Shown one piece after another: positions 1-10,479 of a stretch of DNA of 64,000 nucleotides. Below the pieces are notes generated by a model. The model searched no databases, was not told the origin of the DNA, and worked only from the letters and a program-made list of their open reading frames with translations. This DNA is from Furcasterigmium furcatum (lineage: Eukaryota > Ascomycota > Sordariomycetes > Glomerellales > Plectosphaerellaceae). Position numbers and translations under genes: made by a program. Position 1 is the first letter of the stretch. Each line of letters begins with the position of its first letter. The stretch covers positions 4,156,961 through 4,220,960 of the forward strand of contig BCIA01000006.1 of the NCBI GenBank assembly GCA_001599815.1. Direction: 5' to 3'.

Positions 1-105
1 AGCGCAAGGCTTGAGTAAGAAAATGAGTCATAAGAGTGCAAGGAGTTGAAACAACCAGAGGTGAAGACCAGTAGTGCCTTGAGCTGACAGCGTCGAGGCA
101 CTTAC

Positions 106-1352
106 TTACGCATCAGGACCCTCCGGCAGACTGCTCCCGGCAATATTGCACTGCCGGAACAGCCTCACCTCGTCCTCGGCAAAAGCCCCGACAACCGAGT
201 GAATCACGCCGCGGTTGTGGAAGATGACAAAGTCGCCCTCTTCCCAGTCGTGGGCGTAGACCCTCCCGGGAGCGATGCCCGGGCGCTGCAGCCGGTGCAC
301 GATCTCCCTGACCTCGGCCAGGTCCTCCACGACCGTCCCGTCCGCGAGGTGCAGCCTCCGGACGGCGGACGGGTGGACCTGGAGGGCCAGGCGGCCCGTC
401 TGCGGGTTCTTCCAGCACATGGACAGGATCTGGATCTTGTCCTCCTCGATGGGCGGTAGGTCGTCGAGGGAGAGTTCCTTGCCCTCTGAGATGAGGCCCA
501 GCCCGTCGGAGCGGGACTTGGCGGTGCTCATCCAGACGTACGGGTGCGGGGCGTACTCGACCTTGGTGGTGCGGCAGAACGCCTGGTCCTCGGGCGAGAG
601 CGCATCGAACATCTCGTAGCCGGAGACGAAGGCGGTCGTGCCGAGGGGGACCGTGAGCTCGTCGCCCGTGCCGTCGTCGTAGCGCACGACCTGTGTGCGG
701 CCTGCGGGGACGCGGACGGCGAGGAGGGAGGTCGCGACGGGGGGCGCGAGGCCGTAGAGCGCGGCGTCGATGTGCCAGCGGTAGAAGCGGGTGAAGGCCA
801 GGTCGTCCTCGTCGGGGATGACGGAGGCGTGGAACGTGCGGTGGTGCGGGTGGCGGAGCTGGAAGTTCTTGAGGCCCTCGTACTCCTCTACAGAGCCGTT
901 CCCGATGATCTGGACCTGGGGCTGGTGAGGGACGGTCTTGAGGTCCGGGTGGAGGATGGACCGCTTGGCGTCGAGCGTCTTGCCGTGGCCGTAGGAGGCG
1001 GTGGCGCTGGGGTCGAAGCGCTGGGTGATCTCGTACTGGACCTTTGGCGAGAGGTGACCGTGGTTCTTGAAGACTACGACATGGTGCTTGTACAGGGCTT
1101 CTTGGATGGTATCGAAATCGGCATCTGTTGTGTGGTCAGCCATGCTGAGCTGTGGCGATGACGATTTGCAGACAGGCTTACCAAAGGAGGTTACCGATTT
1201 CACGGGTATTCTCCCAAAACCATTGAGCATTTCACGTTCTCAAGATTGCAAAGCGCCTTACCAGTGATTGACTCGAGATCAACATTTGAGATGACGGCCC
1301 CGACATTCTGTGCACCGGCGAGGGGCTCGACGTGGATTGTAGCAGAAGGCAT
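106..1352 (-). CDS. xanA: alpha-ketoglutarate-dependent xanthine dioxygenase (XanA-like)
   Basis: Two exons, 1262-1352 and 106-1124, give 369 residues, close to the usual length of the family. The fold is TauD/TfdA: non-haem Fe(II) oxygenase that converts xanthine to uric acid with alpha-ketoglutarate and O2, part of cytosolic purine catabolism. Iron ligands are visible as the HID motif (H148, D150) and the distal histidine in NRGVIH (about H339), followed by the Arg-rich RLFRQ segment that binds the co-substrate. The start at MPSATIHVEPLAG gives the expected N-terminal motif GAVISNVDLESIT joined to DADFDTIQEAL through a 137-nt intron. The stop codon TAA lies inside a perfect GTAAGT donor sequence, so a further exon left of the window cannot be fully excluded; the normal length argues against it. 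Family assignment is firm, xanthine as substrate is inferred from similarity. Confidence 0.85.
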
Positions 1353-1897
1353 GATGGGTTTGTGAGTGGGATAAGATTCTAGGCGATTGTGTTGTGTGGG
1401 AAAGCAGTGGCAGGTATATTCGGGTATCAGAGGTTTCTTGACTTGTAGATGGAAGAGAGACATTTGTTTGAGGGCGATGAGATGAATAAATAACTTAGTC
1501 GACAATCGCCGAGCGGAGTTGATGGATCCGCCGCTGCTGTCGGACGCTGCCGATGATCCAATGAAGGAAACCTTGGCTTATCAGCGCCACCGGGAGGAGC
1601 CGCTTTACGGTTGCACAGAATCTCGTCGCAGTTGCGCCCGCTACACCCCACGAGCGAGATATTCGCCCAAGCCTGATTGGAACGATAAACCCGTGGCGGA
1701 TGTCGGTCTTCACCAACTCATTAGTTCTTCGGCGGGAGTCGGCCGGGCTCGGAGATGCCAAAGTCGGGACTCACAGCCCGGGGCATGGAGCAGGAAATCG
1801 CCAGGGCCCGCCGACACGATCTCCGTCGGCCGAGACTCCCAACCCCAAGGAGACGAGGAAGCACATTGTCACGTCTGTAGTCACGAGCCACTGGTGA
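1353..1897. other. intergenic spacer, xanA upstream region
   Basis: This 545-bp stretch between the 3' end of PSF3 and the start of the dioxygenase gene holds no recognisable protein. It should carry the promoter of the dioxygenase. One CGATAA (1683-1688) fits the HGATAR consensus of fungal nitrogen-regulatory GATA factors, which would suit a purine catabolism gene, but a single site is weak evidence. Confidence 0.4.
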
Positions 1898-2516
1898 TCA
1901 ATGTTTCTTCACATTCTCCAGCCACTCCTTCGAAGCCTTGGTGCCGTCATGCGCCTTGCGAAACAAAACCCTCTCCCACTCGTCCAGCCCTCGTAGGAAG
2001 TCCTCGCTCGAGCCACCCATGCCGTCGTCCCCCGCCTTCCTCGCGTGCAGCGCAATGTCCGCGGCCCTGCCGGCGAACGTCCGCCTCATGATGGTGCTCA
2101 GATCCGCCTCGTCGAACAGGTCCAGCATCCGCGTGCCCAGGCCGTAGAAGTGCGCCGACTGGTCGCGGAGAGGCACCGACCTCGGGTCTGCTTTTAATGC
2201 CGAGACGACCTGGCCGGAGAGCGCGCCGGGGAGGTTCAGAGTGACGGGCGCCTTCGAGTCCTCGCCCGTCCCTGTGTTGGCGAGGGCCAGCATCTCGGCG
2301 AGCCAGAGCGGGAGGGATAATTGCGTGCCGGCCTTCAGGGGCTGTGACGGGGTGTTGTCGAGATAGCCGAGCTCAGCGAGCTCAAGCTCGAACTTGCAGG
2401 GGACTCTCTGGGGGCAAGTCAGCGATTTCATGAAGGTGAAGACGAGCGCCTCTGAATTTCGGGAGGGATCGCACCTCCGCATCAGTCAATATCGCGTCAA
2501 CATCGTAATATGACAT
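1898..2516 (-). CDS. PSF3: GINS complex subunit Psf3
   Basis: Two exons, 2475-2516 and 1898-2407, with a 67-nt intron give 183 residues. Psf3 is one of four GINS subunits; GINS binds Mcm2-7 and Cdc45 to form the active replicative helicase in the nucleus. The first exon codes only MSYYDVDAILTDAE, the typical Psf3 start, and joins in frame to RVPCKFELELAELGYLD, the conserved B-domain region, followed by LPLWLAEMLAL. Length and both motifs match the family. The gene reads in the same direction as the dioxygenase gene, with the 3' end 545 bp from it; there is no functional link. Single-copy housekeeping gene, unremarkable. Confidence 0.92.
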
Positions 2517-2967
2517 GGCCAGCAGTACACACGGCAAGAAACAATAATCAAGGATGAAATGGTGAGCGGTTGCTTTGGCGCCGATGACATTTCATCCAGG
2601 AGACGCGCCGAGGACCGCGTCTGACACTCAAGAAAATGCCCCGCGCTCCAGCCACAACGCGGGTCGCAGCCACACGGCAAAGCCACGAAGAAGAGCTTGG
2701 GCCGCTCCATGACGACACTGTTTGGTCAGCTTCAATTCGTTCACCCGTGGATGGATGCGGAGCTTCGGCTATGTCACATCGAAAGTCCGAGTCTTCCATC
2801 ACCACTTCGAAGCTTTTAAATCAACACTGATCCTCCAGAAGAGTCCGGTGTCCGTCAAGCCAGCACATCAATTGCTTCCTTCTGTACTCAAGGTACATTT
2901 TGCTCACACCAATCCTCACTCTGGACCCTGACTGATTGCCGCGGCAGAACCAAAAACAACATCCACC
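2517..2967. other. divergent promoter PSF3 / SOD2
   Basis: The 451-bp region between the two divergent starts has no coding signal. It must contain both promoters. I see no clear TATA box or other site that I would defend. Confidence 0.4.
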
Positions 2968-3798
2968 ATGGCCTCCCTCCTTCGCACGACGCCCGCTTTT
3001 CGCGCGGCTCTTCGCACCACTGCCTCGAAGCCCATCGCTGCGGCTTTCAGCACCTCCGTCGTCCGCAGCAAGGCCACTCTGCCCGACCTTCCTTGTGAGT
3101 AAACACCGCAGCCGCCCGCACAGGCACAAGGCAATCCAAGCATCATTCGCTGACAAGCCTACCCCTCTGCCAGACGACTATGCCGCCCTCGAGCCGTACA
3201 TTTCCGCCGAGATCATGGAGCTCCACCACTCCAAGCACCACCAGACCTACGTCAACGGCCTGAACACCGCCCTCCAGACCATCGAGGAGGCCAAGGAGAA
3301 GGGAGACTTCACCAAGGCCGCCTCCCAGGCCCCCCTGATCAACTTCCACGGCGGTGGCCACCTCAACCACTCCCTCTTCTGGGAGAACCTCGCCCCCGCC
3401 AGCAAGGAAGGCGGCGGCGAGCCCGACGGCGCCCTCGGCGTACGTGCCGCCCCCGAAAACCCCAACCCGTGTATCAAATGACGCTGACCCCGCGACAGAA
3501 AGCCATCAAGGAGGACTTCGGCTCCTTCGACGCCCTCCGCAAGCAGACCAACGCCGCCCTCGCCGGCATTCAGGGCAGCGGCTGGGCGTGGCTCGTCAAG
3601 GACAAGACGTCGGGCACCCTCGGCCTTGTGACCCGCGCCAACCAGGACCCCATCACCGGCAACCTGGAGCCGCTGCTCGGCATCGACGCCTGGGAGCACG
3701 CGTACTACCTGCAGTACCAGAACCGCAAGGTCGAGTACTTCGACGCCATCTGGAACGTCGTCAACTGGAAGACCGTCGCCAAGCGCTTCGAGAAGTGA
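2968..3798 (+). CDS. SOD2: mitochondrial manganese superoxide dismutase
   Basis: Three exons, 2968-3094, 3174-3439 and 3499-3798, encode 230 residues. The enzyme turns superoxide into O2 and H2O2 in the mitochondrial matrix. The first 35 or so residues are rich in Arg, Ala, Ser and Thr and lack acidic residues, as expected of a mitochondrial presequence. The mature part begins LPDLPYDYAALEPYISAEIM. The four Mn ligands are all present: H60 in LHHSKHH, H108 in GGGHLNHSLFW, D194 and H198 in DAWEHAYYLQYQ. The GGGH-LNHSLFW and DAWEHAYY signatures mark the Fe/Mn family, and the context of a eukaryotic matrix protein favours Mn. Both introns are short (79 and 59 nt). Start has a good CCACCATGG context. 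Confidence 0.95.
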
Positions 3799-4277
3799 GG
3801 CCGCTAGGGGCGGGCTTCAGATGCTGTACGCTAGTGTGAGGGTAGCAGTAATGCGACGTAGTTCGGTAGATGGAGTTGACCATCGCCTTGTCTGCGTGTT
3901 TGAGGAGACAGGTCTCGAAGCCAAGTGATAAAGGTAATGGTGCCCTCGATGGGTCTCCTCGTCATCGGAGCAGTCCCAGCCAGGGCATTGAACCCGATCT
4001 CACTGCTGACTGAGACTGAAGTGATCCATATGCATTCCAAATCTTTTGATGAAAATTCAAATAGCTGCGCAGAGGTGATTACCCCTTTTGGCCTGGCGTC
4101 GTAATAACTGAAATCAAGACTCAAATGCCCTCTGGCGCCTCGAACGCCGGAATCCTATGCCGAGCCCTATGCCAGCAACCTCGCACTGATCCAGGATATC
4201 ATAGAGCACCACTACTATTACATCGCTTGTTCCCGCGCCAACACATCCCTTCCCCCTCTCCTTGCCCGCCACAGGCA
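3799..4277. other. convergent 3' spacer
   Basis: The 479 bp between the convergent 3' ends of SOD2 and the repeat-protein gene show no coding potential. They presumably hold the two 3' untranslated regions. Confidence 0.4.
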
Positions 4278-4904
4278 TCACCATCTGCGATGCGAGCAGT
4301 TCCCTGCGTTCGGGGCAAACATATTAGACCCTTTCCCGCTTGAAAAGCAGCACCCTTCGTTGTCGGAGAAGCAGCACCCCCCGCGGTCCGAGAAGCAGCA
4401 TCCCCCTCTGTCCGAGAAGCAGCACCCGCCGCGCGTGGAGAAGCAGCAGCCGGCCACGTCCTCCATCTCTGAGTACTTGGAGTCGATGTCGCGCGAGACG
4501 GACATGGGCTCCGGTGCCCTGTAGCCGTCGGAGCGGCATGCCGACCTGCGGGGGTGGTCCGGGGTAGTGGTAGCGGCAGCGGCGGCGGCAGGGCTAGGGC
4601 GCGGGGAAGAGGAGGAGGGTGGCTGGGTGCTGGCGGCGTCGCCGGTCTTGGTGCGGGTGCGTCGATCTGTGAGGGCGGTGGCCCCGGAGAGGTGGTGGCG
4701 CATCTCCTCGAAGTCGTGGGAGCTCATGGAGCTCCGCGTGGAGCCGGTGTCAGTGCCATCGTTCCCGTTGCCGTTCCCAAGGGATTGGGTTTGCGGGGGC
4801 GGAGAAGACGTGGAGGTGGCGGCCTCGTATGTTGGCGGGGGCAAGTCTTCGCCGACGGCGAGGGGCGGTTGTTGTCGGTGTTGCTGGGCTGGGGCGGAAC
4901 CCAT
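4278..4904 (-). CDS. small PPxY protein with CCFS tandem repeats
   Basis: A single exon of 208 residues with an excellent CCACCATGG start context. The N-terminal half is low complexity and rich in Pro, Ser, Thr and Ala. It contains a PPPTYEAA motif near residues 22-29, a PPxY-type ligand for WW domains of Rsp5/Nedd4 ubiquitin ligases. The C-terminal part has five near-identical modules of 8 residues built on GCCFS followed by TRG, DRG, DRG, DNE and SGK. The paired cysteines, aromatic residue and serine recur with strict spacing. No signal peptide or membrane span is seen. I do not recognise a named family. Paired cysteines could be palmitoylated, bind metal or form disulfides; the sequence does not decide. 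It lies divergent from the amino acid permease across a 3.5-kb spacer. Confidence 0.7.
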   Translation of the reverse strand: MGSAPAQQHRQQPPLAVGEDLPPPTYEAATSTSSPPPQTQSLGNGNGNDGTDTGSTRSSMSSHDFEEMRHHLSGATALTDRRTRTKTGDAASTQPPSSSSPRPSPAAAAAATTTPDHPRRSACRSDGYRAPEPMSVSRDIDSKYSEMEDVAGCCFSTRGGCCFSDRGGCCFSDRGGCCFSDNEGCCFSSGKGSNMFAPNAGNCSHRRW

Positions 4905-7900
4905 GGTGGCTAGAGTCTTTGTTGTTCGCGGTGATATGGTTGGTAATGGATACGTAAACGCGGAATGGGGCCGAGGCGGCGAGACCTGGGGAAGGCGCTG
5001 TGACTAGGAGCTCGGGGATGGGACCAAGAACGGAATGAGTTGGGCGACGAGTGCGGCCTGTGAGTGAGAAATTGGCTTCGCTGAAGTATTCTGCTTTCGC
5101 CTTTTTCAATTGCAGGGCTCAGCTGAAGATGCAGTGGTCCGACGGCGAGAGCGGGAGACGTGGTCTGATCAGTGATCGGTGGTGGTATGCACATGTGACG
5201 TGGTGAGGACGGACGAGAGCAGTGTTCAATGGTTGAAGAGGAGAGTCAATTGCAAAAACCTGGACCGGCGACAAAGGAGGCCTCGCCAGATTGATAAATC
5301 GCCCTGAAATGCTGTTGCCTTATCCCCAAGACGTAAGCGGTCTTAGCTTCTGGCTGGGCGGATGGCTAAAAGCGACGGACGAGACAGAGAGATTGGCTGG
5401 CCAAGCAGTGCGGCTGTGTTTATTGCGAACACGGCCGTCTTGGAGATATCTTGGTGTTCCAATGCGGCAGAGACCTCGAATTGGAGTCGAGATGGCGGCA
5501 CGGCATTCAATATGCCGGTTGGGCATATGTCCTTATCCCCTGGCTTGGTCAGAATGTCCCTGAAATTCCCTGAAATTGGGGCAAACTGACAGCAGATGGG
5601 CGTCATTGTTGCTGGGACTGGAGGAGATGCGCCGCCTACGGCCGGCCTTTGATCCGTCTTACACTCGACAACAGCATTGGCCGATCATGTCGCTTCGGGA
5701 ATGACATCTTGCTTAGTCATCACCCCTCGCCCGGCACTTGATCTTGGAGACCTCCTCACCGATGCTCACCGACACCTTCTCCAACTCACAATCTCATCCA
5801 TCCCCATCCATGATCGCCAACAAGTACCAAAGCATCAGACATATTGCGACCCGCTAGGGTGCCACTGGCCAAACGCTGTGCCATGTATCCCGTGTCGATC
5901 ACCGAAGTCGTACCAGGCGTGGTATCGTTCCGTTCACCTGGGTCGAGGAGATAGGCAACCCGGCAAGATATCTTGCCGATTTGCCGCCGTTGGTGTGCGC
6001 ACTCCCTGGCGGATCACATTTTTGCTAGTTCGACTCCCGGCACAACCAGTAGCGCAAACCCCAAAGACACTGGGCGTCGCGGCACCTGAGGCGCCGCCAC
6101 TGTCGACATGGCGACGCCGACGCAGCGTAGCGCTTGGCAACGGCTGCCGACGATCATACTGGTTCGTCATGGGATGACAGGTACCGCCGTCTTGTCGCTC
6201 AATATCTGAGGTGGTCGGCGATGTCAGCATTCTCGAAGCCCGAACCCCGAAAGGCTGGACTGTCGATGCTCAGGCTCGCTCGATGTCCCCAGAGCAGAGC
6301 AGGTCGGAATTCCGGCCATCGCTGGTTCCCTGCGAGAAGCGTTCTGGTCTGGACCCGGGGCCGCTGACTCTGTGACAAACTCGTTCATGTCATCCACCAG
6401 GTCCAGCGAACAGCAGGCAAACCTACGTTTATGGGCCGAAGGGAAACCGCTCACCCATTTGCATTGTTTCATTTAATCCTTGTACCTCGACGACAGACCA
6501 GAGTGCTGAGTCTTCCCGTGACAGCCGTCTGACGCTGACCACCCTTGTCCTCTCCCGCAAACAAGCATCATCATCCTGGTTGCCTGGCCTGAGCGGCCAC
6601 CCTCCGTCGGAGCATGGAAGCACGCTAGAAGGCCGCTGGTGTGGCCGCTCGGCATTGCGCAGTTTCGGTTCCGAACCCATGACGGACGAGAGACCACTGT
6701 CTCACCCGCGCGCTGTACACTGTCGCAGTCTGCCATCTGTCGCAGTACTCGCCACCGGGAACGTCGTTCATCACGGCTCCCTCTCACACGAGTCTCACAT
6801 CACTCCAGCTGGGAGCAAACCCATGCATGGTCAGACACTCGGATCCCACGGATCGAAGAAACACCGCATGCCGCATCGCCAAGCTATCCGGGGATGCGAC
6901 ATCAGTGCGCCAGCGACCGCGCCCTACCCAAAGAGGGAGGTGATAAGGACTCTTGGCTACGGGTTCCCCCTTGCTCCCGCGTGCACCCCAGGGCAAGGCG
7001 AGACCCAAGACTTTTCCAAGCCGCCAACCTCGGGGAGCCGCATGGCCGGGGCTTAACGTCGACTCGTCTTCAACACCATCGCATCGACAACGTCCATCGA
7101 ACTCGGCTCAAGGTCACTACCTCTCGCGTGACCTCGAGACATTCGAGACCTCGATGCCGCCACTCCCCCGAATCCATCGAAACCTTCCCCCGCAACCTTA
7201 AGTGTGGCAGAAGGGGGAACGAGCCAACGAGCCATCCAGACTGGCGACTCTCGTAACGTTCCCACGCGCTAACGAGTTTTTCCTTCGTAATAACTTTGCT
7301 CGATGCTGGCCAGCGATCCCTGAAGGGGAGTCGACCTCCGCCGCTACCTGGGCCGTCGCTCCACCGTCCGTCGCATTCCCCCAGAGAGAGGGAGAGAGGC
7401 TGTGTTCGTCCAACTCTGTGTGTGTCCTGATTAGCAAACGGCAAAACGTACGACAGACAGCCTCGGATTAGACCGTCGTCCTCCCCTTCGCCGGGTTCCC
7501 GAGTCTGCTAGGCTAGCGAGCTTCGAGGCATTCTGGCCTCACTTCTTTCCAGATTGAGATCTGTCAGGTCCCCGGCGTCTGGGCCGTGGATATCCTGACT
7601 CTCGCGCGCCAGGCCAGCTCTGGCCAGATGGCTGCGCCGGCGCTGCGACTCAGTCGAGCTATATGGCAAATCCTTCCTATCTAGCCCACGTACACCGAGC
7701 CTGGGGGACGGGACAAGGACGCCACGCCCGCAAATTGGGCCGCAGCTGTGCCGGGCCTTTGCTCGCATGGGCTTCGTCGCGGTGAACCCACTCGTGCTGA
7801 TCGACGTTGGTCGACGCCAAATCCGGCTTGGCGAGCCCGTGATGCCGCCATCCTTCCAACCTCCACAACGTCGTCCCAGATGAGGTGTGAGCGAGAGGGG

Positions 7901-8407
7901 TTTGTGGAGGCTAGCAGGGCGTTTTGGCGCTGGTGCTTCCGGCAAGGATCTGTCCCTGCTGGTTGGTGGTGCCCCCATCATCGCCATCACCGAGGCCCTC
8001 TCTTCCCCAGACGAGTAGGGTCAGTAGTAAGTCGTCTTATCATCGGACGCCTCCTCCGCCTGGCTGCGGTATGTTCCCGCCCCCTCGAGTCGCCCCCTGA
8101 ACGGCGCTAGGACGAGTAGCTCGAGTCACTCGTGTATGCTATCTCCCCTCCAGACGCGTGGGCGAGTAATAGAGAGATGCCCCATGCGTATCAAGCAGGA
8201 TCACTCACCCTCTTGTCTCGTCTCTCGTGGGACCGACTCGTCAACATAAAGGCCCCCAGGCCCCGTCGATCTTCTCACTCACCTCCCCTCCCCTTCCCAT
8301 TCATTCCTCGACTCGGGCTCCCATCCCACCTGCTTGATATTCCTTGGACGCCTCGCCGTCACTGTACACCTTTGCTTCACTCAGTCCAACCCCCGTCACA
8401 GCCCACC
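4905..8407. other. 3.5-kb divergent spacer, no gene seen
   Basis: This is the longest gene-free stretch of the window. Open frames here (for example 5677-6177, 6639-7256 and 7508-7990) have no recognisable domains, no good start context and no codon pattern like that of the real genes. Three TGATAR sites (5292-5297, 6941-6946, and 8037-8042 on the other strand) fit the GATA-factor consensus and could serve nitrogen control of the permease. The last 200 bp before 8408 are pyrimidine-rich, typical of a fungal 5' leader. A non-coding transcript is possible but not shown. Confidence 0.45.
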
Positions 8408-10479
8408 ATGGCTTCCCCAACGCAAGATGGGTTCGTCACGACGGCCGACGAGAAGGCCACCGGGCCTCTCCCCGGCTACAACGAGGGCGGCCGCAACAAG
8501 GACGCCGCTGCCACCGTCCAGGACGAGGAGTTCATGACCCGCAACGGCCTCAACCTGACCTCCTTCAAGCGCCGCGAGTACGGCCGCGGCATCGTCGAGC
8601 TTGACCGCGCCATGCAGGGCCGCCATCTGCACATGATCGCCATTGGCGGTTCGATCGGTGCCGGTTTCTTCGTCGGTTCTGGTGGCGCCCTCTCCACGGG
8701 TGTAAGTTGAACCAACTGCTGAATTTTCTTCCTCGTCCCCCCTTGTTTCCTGTCAGTCGCCTGGCGCAGCCACCTCTGTCATCGCGCCCGGTAGTCAGGG
8801 AGCCAGGTCGGCAGTGACCGCTACACCCCGCATGTTGCGCCCGCAGAGGTCAGATGGATAGGTTCGGGACCTACCGCGTACCTCTTGTGTTGGCGACAAC
8901 GTTTTGCTCGCTATTCTCATTATGATTATGGTCATATCTCACCTCGGAATGTCCCAGCTGACCGTTATCGACAGGGCCCTGCCTCGCTCCTGATCTGTTT
9001 CAGTCTCGTCGGTATCATGATCTTCAACGTCGGTATGTCTTGCTTACCCCTGACTCGCCCGCGACGCGCCACAAAAGCCACTAACACACGCTCTCACCAG
9101 TCTTCGCCCTCGGCGAACTCGCTGTCATGTACCCCGTCTCCGGTGGCTTCTATACTTACTCGACTCGCTTCATCGACCCCTCCTGGGGTTTCGCCATGGG
9201 CTGGAACTACGTCTTCCAGTGGGCCATTGTGTTACCGCTCGAGCTGACGGTGTGCGGCTTGGTCGTCGGGTACTGGAACGACCAAATCAGTGTCGCTGTC
9301 TGGATCACCGTCTTCCTCGTCGCCATCATCATCGTCAACATCTTCGGCAGCATCGGCTATGCCGAGGAGGAGTTCTGGGCGTCGCTGATCAAGCTCGCCG
9401 CGATCGTCATCTTCATGATCGTCGCCCTCGTGCTCGTCTGCGGCGGCGGCCCCTCGAACGGCCGGTACGACGAGTACTGGGGCGCCCGCCTGTGGTATGA
9501 CCCCGGCGCCTTCCGCTATGGGTTCAAGGGCTTCTGCTCCGTGTTCGTGACGGCCGCCTTCTCCTTCTCCGGCACGGAGCTCGTCGGCCTCGCCGCGGCG
9601 GAGTCGCGCAACCCCGTCAAGAGCCTCCCCGGCGCCATCAAGCAGGTCTTCTGGCGTATCACCCTCTTCTACATCCTCGGCCTCTTCTTCGTGGGCCTGC
9701 TCATCGCCTCCAACGACCCCTCCCTCATCTCCCAGCAGGCCTACTCCGACGTCAAGGCCTCGCCGTTCGTCCTCGTCGGCCTCTACGCGGGCCTGGTCGG
9801 ATTCGACCACTTCATGAACGTCATCATCTTGATCTCGGTCTTGTCCATCGGCGTCTCCGCCGTCTACGGCGGCTCGCGCACCCTCACCGCGCTTGCGCAG
9901 CAGGGCTACGCCCCCAAGCTCTTCACCTACATCGACCGCTCCGGCCGCCCCCTCCCCTCGGTCATCGCCATCATCGCCTTCGGGCCTCTCGCCTACGTCA
10001 ACCTCGCCGCCGCGGGCCCCGACGTGTTCGCGTGGCTGCTCGCGCTCTCGGGCCTCGCGGCCGTCTTCACCTGGGGCTCCATCTGCCTCGCGCACATCCG
10101 CTTCCGCAAGGCCTGGGCCTACCACGGGCACACGCTCGACGAGATCCCCTTCCGGGCCGTCGGCGGCGTGTACGGCTCGTACCTGGGCCTGTTCCTGTGC
10201 TTCATCGTGCTCGCGGCGCAGTTCTACACGGCCATCGCGCCGCCCGGGCAGTCGGAGCTCAACGACGCGGCCGGCTTCTTCAAGTCGTACCTCGCGCTGC
10301 CGATCGTCATCGTCTTCTGGATCGCGGGCTTCGCGTGGAAGCGCACCGGGTGGCTGCGCACGAGCCAGATGGACGTCGACACCGGCAGGCGCGAGCTCGA
10401 CTGGGAGGAGATCACGCAGTACCGCGAGCGCGTTGCCGCGATGCCCAAGTGGAGGCGCATGGTGAACAAGCTCTTCTGA
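8408..10479 (+). CDS. YAT-family amino acid permease
   Basis: Three exons, 8408-8701, 8975-9032 and 9101-10479, give 576 residues with about 12 membrane spans. It is a proton-coupled plasma-membrane permease of the fungal amino acid transporter family in the APC superfamily. The first helix motif reads IAIGGSIGAGFFVGSGGALSTG, joined by splicing to GPASLLICFSLVGIMIFNV and then VFALGELAVMYPVSGGFYTY, the diagnostic run of this family. The long hydrophilic N-terminus (about 75 residues) and the C-terminal segment with a basic end (WRRMVNKLF) are cytosolic tails expected to control endocytosis. The first intron is long for this genome (273 nt). Substrate cannot be read from sequence; a broad-range or neutral amino acid carrier is likely. 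Confidence 0.9.

Noticed and set aside
5677..7990. Several open frames of 100-205 codons in the long spacer
   Set aside because: No recognisable domain, Arg/Pro/Ser-rich composition typical of random GC-rich frames and no intron structure that improves them.
9232..10131. 299-codon minus-strand frame opposite the amino acid permease
   Set aside because: Acidic low-complexity shadow of the permease coding strand.
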